Made by a program: the position numbers and the translations under genes
Origin: an uncultured Elusimicrobia bacterium
GTDB lineage: Bacteria > Elusimicrobiota > Elusimicrobia > UBA1565 > UBA9628
Assembly: GCA_903874575.1 (NCBI GenBank)
Contig: CAIQSZ010000484.1
Location: 1 to 8,226, forward strand
Direction: 5' to 3'
DNA length: 8,226 bases
The notes under the pieces: model-generated
Seen by the model: the letters and a program-made list of their open reading frames with translations, nothing else
Told to the model about the DNA's origin: nothing
The model's database searches: none
Shown: piece by piece, positions 1 through 8,226 of the stretch
Position numbering within the stretch: position 1 is the stretch's first letter
Layout: every line of letters starts with the position of its first letter

Positions 1-1
1 G

Positions 2-4018
<4,017 letters not shown>

Positions 4019-4021
4019 CCA

Positions 4022-7000
4022 ATGGCTTTCATCGCGACCCAGGATAAGAAGCTCGCTCTCGGCGGGAAAAAGAAGAGGAAGTCTGACTCCCTCGACTTTT
4101 TCGATTTCAATGCGATCCGTCTCTCGATCGCCTCTCCGGAACAGATCACGGCCTGGTCCTACGGCGAGGTTAAGAAGCCGGAGACGATCAACTATCGCAC
4201 GCTCAAGCCTGAGCGCGACGGCCTCTTCTGCGAGCGCATCTTCGGCCCCGCGCGTGATTTCGAGTGCGCCTGCGGCAAGTACCGCTGGGTGAAGTTTAAG
4301 GGCATCGTCTGCGATCGCTGCGGCGTCGAGGTGACCGAATCCAAGGTCCGCCGTGAGCGCATGGGCCACATCGAACTGGCCGTTCCCGTCGCGCACGTCT
4401 GGTTCCTGAAGAAGACTCCGTCGCGCATCGGAATCGTCCTCGATATGAAGACGAGCGATCTGGAACGGGTGGTCTACTACGCGCAGTACATCGTTCTAGA
4501 GGACCTTCTCGACTCATCGGGCCGCACCGTCTACAAGTCGGGGGATCTGCTCAACGAAGATGAGGTCCGCAAGGCTCGCAATGAGTTCCGTTCGAAGCTT
4601 AAGGTGGACATCGGCGCCGGAGCGATCCACACGCTTCTTTCCAAGGTCAAGCCCAAGGAAGAGTCCGAGCAAATCATCGCGACCCTGACCAACGTCACAT
4701 CCGAAGCCGAGCGATCCAAGCTCATCCGTCGCCTGCGCATCCTGCAGGGCTTCCTCGAGTCCGGCAACGCGCCGGAGTGGATGATCCTGACCCAGCTTCC
4801 CGTCATCCCGCCCGAGCTGCGCCCGCTGGTCCCTCTGGAGGGAGGACGCTTCGCGACCTCCGACCTTAACGACCTCTATCGACGCATCATCAACCGCAAT
4901 AACCGCCTCAAGCATATCGAGGCGTTGCGCGCGCCGGAAGTCATGATTTTCAACGAGAAGCGGCTCCTGCAGGAAGCCGTCGACGCGCTGTTCGAGAACG
5001 GGGCGCGCGGCCGCGTGGTCGTCGGCGCCGGCAATCGCCCGCTGAAATCCCTGTCGGACATCTTGAAAGGAAAACAGGGCCGTTTCCGACAGAACCTCCT
5101 CGGAAAGCGCGTGGACTACTCGGGGCGCTCCGTTATCGTCGTCGGTCCGAAGCTGAAGCTCAACCAGTGCGGGCTTCCGAAGGAAATGGCGCTGGAGCTA
5201 TTCCGCCCGTTCATCATCCGCGAGCTGATGAAGACCGAGAGCCTTACGCTCAAGGCCGCCAAGCGCATGTTCGAGAAGGTGCGTCCGGAGATATGGGACA
5301 TCCTCGAGTTCGTGACGAAGAGCCATCCGGTTCTCCTCAATCGCGCTCCCACGCTGCATCGTCTCGGCATCCAGGCGTTTGAACCCGTGCTCATCGAAGG
5401 CAAGGCCATCCAGTTGCACCCGCTGACCTGCGCCGCGTTCAACGCGGACTTCGACGGCGACCAGATGGCCGTCCACGTGCCGCTGTCCCAGGAGGCCCAA
5501 CTCGAAGCCAAGTTGCTGATGATGGCGTCCAACAACATCATCTCGCCCGCCTCCGGAAAGCCGATCGCGGTGCCGTCGCACGACATGGTCCTGGGTCTGG
5601 CGTACCTGACGAAGGAGAAGGTCGGAGAGAAGGGCGAAGGCATGATTTTCGGCGAGGTCGCCGAAGTCGTGACCGCGTATCAGAACCGCAAGGTCGACTT
5701 GCATGCCCGCATCAAACTGCGCGGGGTCAATGAAGTCGTCGAAGAGGATCTGGCGAAGGAAGTGCGGATGGATGCGAAGGCCTGGAAGGACTTCACGACC
5801 GTCGGCCGCGTGCTCTTCAACGAGTTGGTTCCCATCGAATTGCGCTACATCAACAAGTTTCAGGGCAAGAAGGAGCTCTCTCAGTTGGTCGAACGTTGCT
5901 TCAAAACCTTGGGCCACTTCCGCACCGTCCAACTTCTGGACGACCTCAAGCGCACCGGCTTCCACTACGCGACCGTCGCCGGCCTCTCGATCTCGGTCTC
6001 GGATATGCACATCCCGAAGATCAAGAAGGATGAGATCGCCGAGGCGCGCCGCAAGGTGAAGATGATCGAGCAGCAGGCCAAGAACGGCATCATCACCGAA
6101 TCCGAGCGCTACAACAAGATCATCGACATCTGGACGCATGTCACCGAGCGCATCTCGGACGTCATGTTTGATTCCATGAAGTCGGACGAATTCAAGAACT
6201 TCAAGATCGGCGAGTCGCGTTTCAACACCGTCTATCTGATGGCCGACTCCGGCGCCCGCGGTTCGCGTCAGCAGGTTCGTCAGTTGGCCGGCATGCGCGG
6301 CCTGATGGCGAAGCCGCAGAAGAAGTTGACCGGCGGCGTCGGCGAGATCATCGAGCAACCGATCGTGTCGAACTTCCGCGAGGGCCTTACCGTCTTGGAA
6401 TACTTCATCTCCACGCACGGCGGCCGCAAGGGTTTGGCCGACACCGCGCTGAAGACCGCGGATGCCGGCTACCTGACGCGGCGTCTCGTGGACGCGGCGC
6501 ACGACCTCGTGATCACCGAGGACGACTGCGGGACCATCAACGGCATACGTCTCGGGGCGTTGTCCGCCGGAGACGAAGTCATCGAAGCCCTCCATGAGAG
6601 GCTTCTCGGGCGCGTGGTGCTCGAGGACGTGGTCGTCACCGTCGCCGAAGGCAAGAACGCGGTCGAGAGGACCATCGTCGAGTCCGGCGAGTACGTCAAC
6701 GCCGAGATGGCCGAAGAGATCAAGGCGGCGGGCCTGGACATGGTCCGCGCCCGTTCCGTATTGACGTGCGAAGCGCGCCAGGGCGTCTGCGCCAAGTGCT
6801 ACGGCATGAACAACGCCAACGGCCGTCTCGTCGAGGTCGGCGAGGCCGTCGGCATCATCGCCGCGCAGTCGATCGGCGAGCCGGGAACCCAGCTCACGCT
6901 GCGTACGTTCCACATCGGCGGCGCGGCGTCCCGCGTCACGAAACGCGCGCAGGCCGTCACCGTCAAAGGCGGCTCCGTCGAGCTCAAGAACATCCGCACG

Positions 7001-8226
7001 ATCAAGAACCGCGACGGCCAGGTCATCGTCGTCTCCCGAGCGGGCATGGCTTTCGTCGCCGATAAAGCGACCGGGACGATCGAAGAGAACAAGATCCCCT
7101 ACGGCGCCCGCCTTAAGGTATCCGACGGCAGCAAGGTCGCGGTCGGTGAGATCATCGCCGACTGGGATCCGTACACGATGCCGATCGTCTCCGAGCACGA
7201 AGGCACCGTCGTTCTGAAAGACGTCAAGGAAGGCGTCTCTCTGCGCACCGATCTCAATAAGATCACCGGCATCGTCGAACGCCGGATTATCGAGCAGGAG
7301 ACTCGCCGCGGCGAAGGCGGCCCTAAGCGTCTCAACCCGCGCGTGACCGTCGAGAAGGAAGGCAAGGATGCGGCTGCTTTCCCGCTGCCGACGGATACGA
7401 TTCTGATCGTAGCCGAGGGCCAGGCCGTCCACGTCGGCGACATCTTGGCGAAAATCCCGCAGGAAGTCACGAAGTCGAAGGACATCACGGGCGGTCTGCC
7501 TCGTGTCTCCGAACTCTTCGAGGCTCGCCGTCCTAAGAATTCCGCCGTCATCTCCGAGATCGAGGGCGTCGTCAGTCTCGGCATCGGGGCGAAGGGTCTC
7601 GTTCAGGTCTCCGTGCGCAACGAAGAGACGGACATGGTCCGCGAGTACCTGATTCCGCAAGGCAAGCATCTCGTCGTTTACGAAGGGGACCGCGTCGGCG
7701 TCGGAGAGGCCATCACCGACGGCGCGATCAACCCCCACGACGTCCTGCACGTCAAGGGCATCAAGGAAGTCCAGGAATTCCTGGTCAACGCGATCCAGGA
7801 GGTCTACCGACTCCAAGGAGTGACGATTTCGGACCGGCACATCGAGTGCATCGTTCGCCAGATGCTGCAGAATGTGAAAGTGGAAAGTTCCGGGGACACT
7901 CCTTTCCTAAAGGGCGAGATCGCCAACCGCTTCTTCTTCGCGGAAGAGAACCGCAGGACCAAGGAGAAGGGCGGCAAGGAAGCGCAAGCCGAACCCGTTC
8001 TCCTGGGCATCACCAAAGCTTCGCTCGCGTCGAGTTCTTTCGTGTCGGCCGCGAGCTTCCAGGAGACGACGCGCGTCCTCACCGAGGCCGCGACCACGTC
8101 GAAGATCGACTACCTGAAGGGCTTGAAGGAAAACGTCATCATCGGCCATATGATCCCGGCCGGCACGGGCCTGCAGGCCCGAGAGAAACTCATGGAGCTC
8201 GCCGCGCAGGCCGCGTCGGCGTCGCA
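4022..8226 (+). CDS. rpoC: DNA-directed RNA polymerase subunit beta', 3'-partial
   Basis: This is the beta' subunit, the clamp side of core RNA polymerase and holder of the catalytic magnesium. The frame is open from ATG 4022 to the window end (1401 codons plus two bases) with no stop, so the C-terminus is missing; alignment past AGTG (1380-1383) suggests only a short tail is lost. The start is supported by the GAGGA site and gives 12 residues more than E. coli, including GGKKKRK (14-20). Order of elements: N-terminal zinc ribbon C82/C84/C97/C100, clamp helices (about 281-326), switch region KGKQGRFRQNLLGKRVDYSGRS (349-370), NADFDGD (474-480), F-loop with a 7-residue insert (near 766-773), bridge helix (about 791-827), second zinc site C836/C916/C923/C926, trigger loop (954-1164) containing an SI3-type insertion, and the omega-facing C-terminal region. 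E. coli beta' has 1407 residues. Identity is certain. Confidence 0.99.
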   Translation, partial: MAFIATQDKKLALGGKKKRKSDSLDFFDFNAIRLSIASPEQITAWSYGEVKKPETINYRTLKPERDGLFCERIFGPARDFECACGKYRWVKFKGIVCDRCGVEVTESKVRRERMGHIELAVPVAHVWFLKKTPSRIGIVLDMKTSDLERVVYYAQYIVLEDLLDSSGRTVYKSGDLLNEDEVRKARNEFRSKLKVDIGAGAIHTLLSKVKPKEESEQIIATLTNVTSEAERSKLIRRLRILQGFLESGNAPEWMILTQLPVIPPELRPLVPLEGGRFATSDLNDLYRRIINRNNRLKHIEALRAPEVMIFNEKRLLQEAVDALFENGARGRVVVGAGNRPLKSLSDILKGKQGRFRQNLLGKRVDYSGRSVIVVGPKLKLNQCGLPKEMALELFRPFIIRELMKTESLTLKAAKRMFEKVRPEIWDILEFVTKSHPVLLNRAPTLHRLGIQAFEPVLIEGKAIQLHPLTCAAFNADFDGDQMAVHVPLSQEAQLEAKLLMMASNNIISPASGKPIAVPSHDMVLGLAYLTKEKVGEKGEGMIFGEVAEVVTAYQNRKVDLHARIKLRGVNEVVEEDLAKEVRMDAKAWKDFTTVGRVLFNELVPIELRYINKFQGKKELSQLVERCFKTLGHFRTVQLLDDLKRTGFHYATVAGLSISVSDMHIPKIKKDEIAEARRKVKMIEQQAKNGIITESERYNKIIDIWTHVTERISDVMFDSMKSDEFKNFKIGESRFNTVYLMADSGARGSRQQVRQLAGMRGLMAKPQKKLTGGVGEIIEQPIVSNFREGLTVLEYFISTHGGRKGLADTALKTADAGYLTRRLVDAAHDLVITEDDCGTINGIRLGALSAGDEVIEALHERLLGRVVLEDVVVTVAEGKNAVERTIVESGEYVNAEMAEEIKAAGLDMVRARSVLTCEARQGVCAKCYGMNNANGRLVEVGEAVGIIAAQSIGEPGTQLTLRTFHIGGAASRVTKRAQAVTVKGGSVELKNIRTIKNRDGQVIVVSRAGMAFVADKATGTIEENKIPYGARLKVSDGSKVAVGEIIADWDPYTMPIVSEHEGTVVLKDVKEGVSLRTDLNKITGIVERRIIEQETRRGEGGPKRLNPRVTVEKEGKDAAAFPLPTDTILIVAEGQAVHVGDILAKIPQEVTKSKDITGGLPRVSELFEARRPKNSAVISEIEGVVSLGIGAKGLVQVSVRNEETDMVREYLIPQGKHLVVYEGDRVGVGEAITDGAINPHDVLHVKGIKEVQEFLVNAIQEVYRLQGVTISDRHIECIVRQMLQNVKVESSGDTPFLKGEIANRFFFAEENRRTKEKGGKEAQAEPVLLGITKASLASSSFVSAASFQETTRVLTEAATTSKIDYLKGLKENVIIGHMIPAGTGLQAREKLMELAAQAASAS
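4265..4321 (+). other. Beta' N-terminal zinc ribbon
   Basis: Residues 82-100 show C-x-C-x12-C-x2-C (C82, C84, C97, C100), matching E. coli C70, C72, C85 and C88. The ribbon contacts upstream DNA and nascent RNA near the exit channel. All four ligands are present. Confidence 0.95.
4862..4999 (+). other. Beta' clamp helices (sigma-docking coiled coil)
   Basis: Residues 281-326 match the E. coli clamp coiled coil (about 264-309), the main docking site for sigma region 2. The DLNDLYRRIINRNNRLK stretch and the NEKRLLQEAVDALFENG arm are nearly identical to E. coli, so a standard sigma-70-type interface is expected. Confidence 0.85.
5441..5461 (+). other. Beta' catalytic magnesium loop NADFDGD
   Basis: Residues 474-480 are the universal NADFDGD motif. 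D476, D478 and D480 correspond to E. coli D460, D462 and D464, which bind the catalytic magnesium. This is the strongest single marker that the gene encodes an active polymerase subunit. Confidence 0.98.
6317..6340 (+). other. Seven-residue insertion in the beta' F-loop
   Basis: After MAKP (762-765) E. coli has DGS before IIETPI. Here there are ten residues (QKKLTGGVGE, 766-775) before IIEQPI. The numbering offset to E. coli rises from 15 to 22 across this point, so seven residues are added. From memory a similar QK...GGVGE form occurs in FCB, Spirochaete and related phyla; this is the basis for placing the organism outside the Gammaproteobacteria. Confidence 0.75.
6392..6502 (+). other. Beta' bridge helix
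   Basis: Residues 791-827 align with E. coli 769-805. The core STHGGRKGLADTALKTADAG is conserved except that E. coli A779 is replaced by Gly (G801), giving a Gly-Gly at the N-terminal hinge. The following YLTRRLVD is identical to E. coli. Confidence 0.9.
6527..6799 (+). other. Beta' second zinc-binding site
   Basis: C836, C916, C923 and C926 match E. coli C814, C888, C895 and C898, with the usual TEDDCGT and C-x6-C-x2-C contexts (GVCAKCYG). All four ligands are present, so this structural zinc is expected to be bound. Confidence 0.92.
6881..6931 (+). other. Beta' trigger helix (first trigger-loop helix)
   Basis: Residues 954-970, from PGTQLTLRTFHIGG onwards, form the first trigger-loop helix. 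R961 and H964 correspond to the NTP-contacting R933 and H936 of E. coli, both kept. L960 replaces M932, which packs on the incoming base. Confidence 0.88.
6932..7474 (+). other. SI3 (beta'-i6) insertion in the trigger loop
   Basis: Residues 971-1151 align end to end with E. coli SI3 (943-1130), which consists of two tandem sandwich-barrel hybrid motif domains. Matching landmarks include KGGSVEL/KNKGSIKL, PYGA, WDPYTMP/WDPHTMP and the return into KDITGGLPRV. It is about seven residues shorter than in E. coli, mainly around 1095-1120. SI3 is found in Proteobacteria and several other Gram-negative-type phyla and is absent from Firmicutes and Actinobacteria, which narrows the host. Confidence 0.9.

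Noticed and set aside
4019..4021. A terminator or promoter between rpoB and rpoC
   Set aside because: The gap is 3 nt and I see no hairpin with a T-run around it; the genes read as one transcript.
5198..7840. 880-codon open frame on the minus strand across rpoC
   Set aside because: Its codons are exactly in register with rpoC codons. In that register, minus-strand stops arise only from sense TTA, CTA or TCA, which GC-rich codon use avoids; it ends at the first CTA (5198-5200). rpoC itself is fully conserved, so this is a shadow.

Overview
The window holds two housekeeping genes on the + strand, each cut by a window edge: most of rpoB (RNA polymerase beta subunit, 5' end missing) and most of rpoC (beta' subunit, 3' end missing). 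They lie in the conserved rpoB-rpoC order, 3 nt apart, with a Shine-Dalgarno sequence for rpoC inside the last codons of rpoB. I see no other real gene, no RNA gene, mobile element, CRISPR array, promoter or terminator. Comparisons with E. coli are made from memory of that sequence and are not a computed alignment.

Organism: a bacterium with GC-rich coding DNA (third positions mostly G or C; GC roughly 60% by eye, not counted). The beta' trigger loop carries the long SI3-type insertion, and the beta' F-loop carries a 7-residue insertion relative to E. coli. Beta has a shortened SI1-like and a shortened SI2-like insertion. This points to a Gram-negative-type lineage with SI3 but outside the Gammaproteobacteria. 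From memory, the F-loop variant resembles FCB, Spirochaete and related phyla, and Elusimicrobiota is a possibility. The phylum assignment is a low-confidence inference.

Layout: 2-4018 rpoB (1338 codons visible, about 29 N-terminal residues missing by E. coli numbering); 4019-4021 spacer; 4022-8226 rpoC (1401 codons visible plus two bases, no stop reached, probably only a short C-terminal tail missing). Both proteins keep every catalytic and structural signature I checked: beta E853/D854, K1080 and K1088, an intact rifampicin pocket, and the beta' NADFDGD loop, bridge helix, trigger helix and both zinc sites. Together with alpha, omega and sigma, which are encoded outside the window, they form the transcribing enzyme.

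The points worth a second look are lineage-specific changes in the polymerase: an insertion of about 96 residues in beta just before the DDIDHLGNRR motif, a 24-residue basic insertion shortly before it, a trimmed SI1, a charged beta C-terminal tail, a Met-to-Leu change in the trigger helix and a Gly-Gly in the bridge helix. I found no sign of an undescribed multi-gene system. The long minus-strand reading frames (up to 880 codons) are codon-aligned shadows of rpoB and rpoC.
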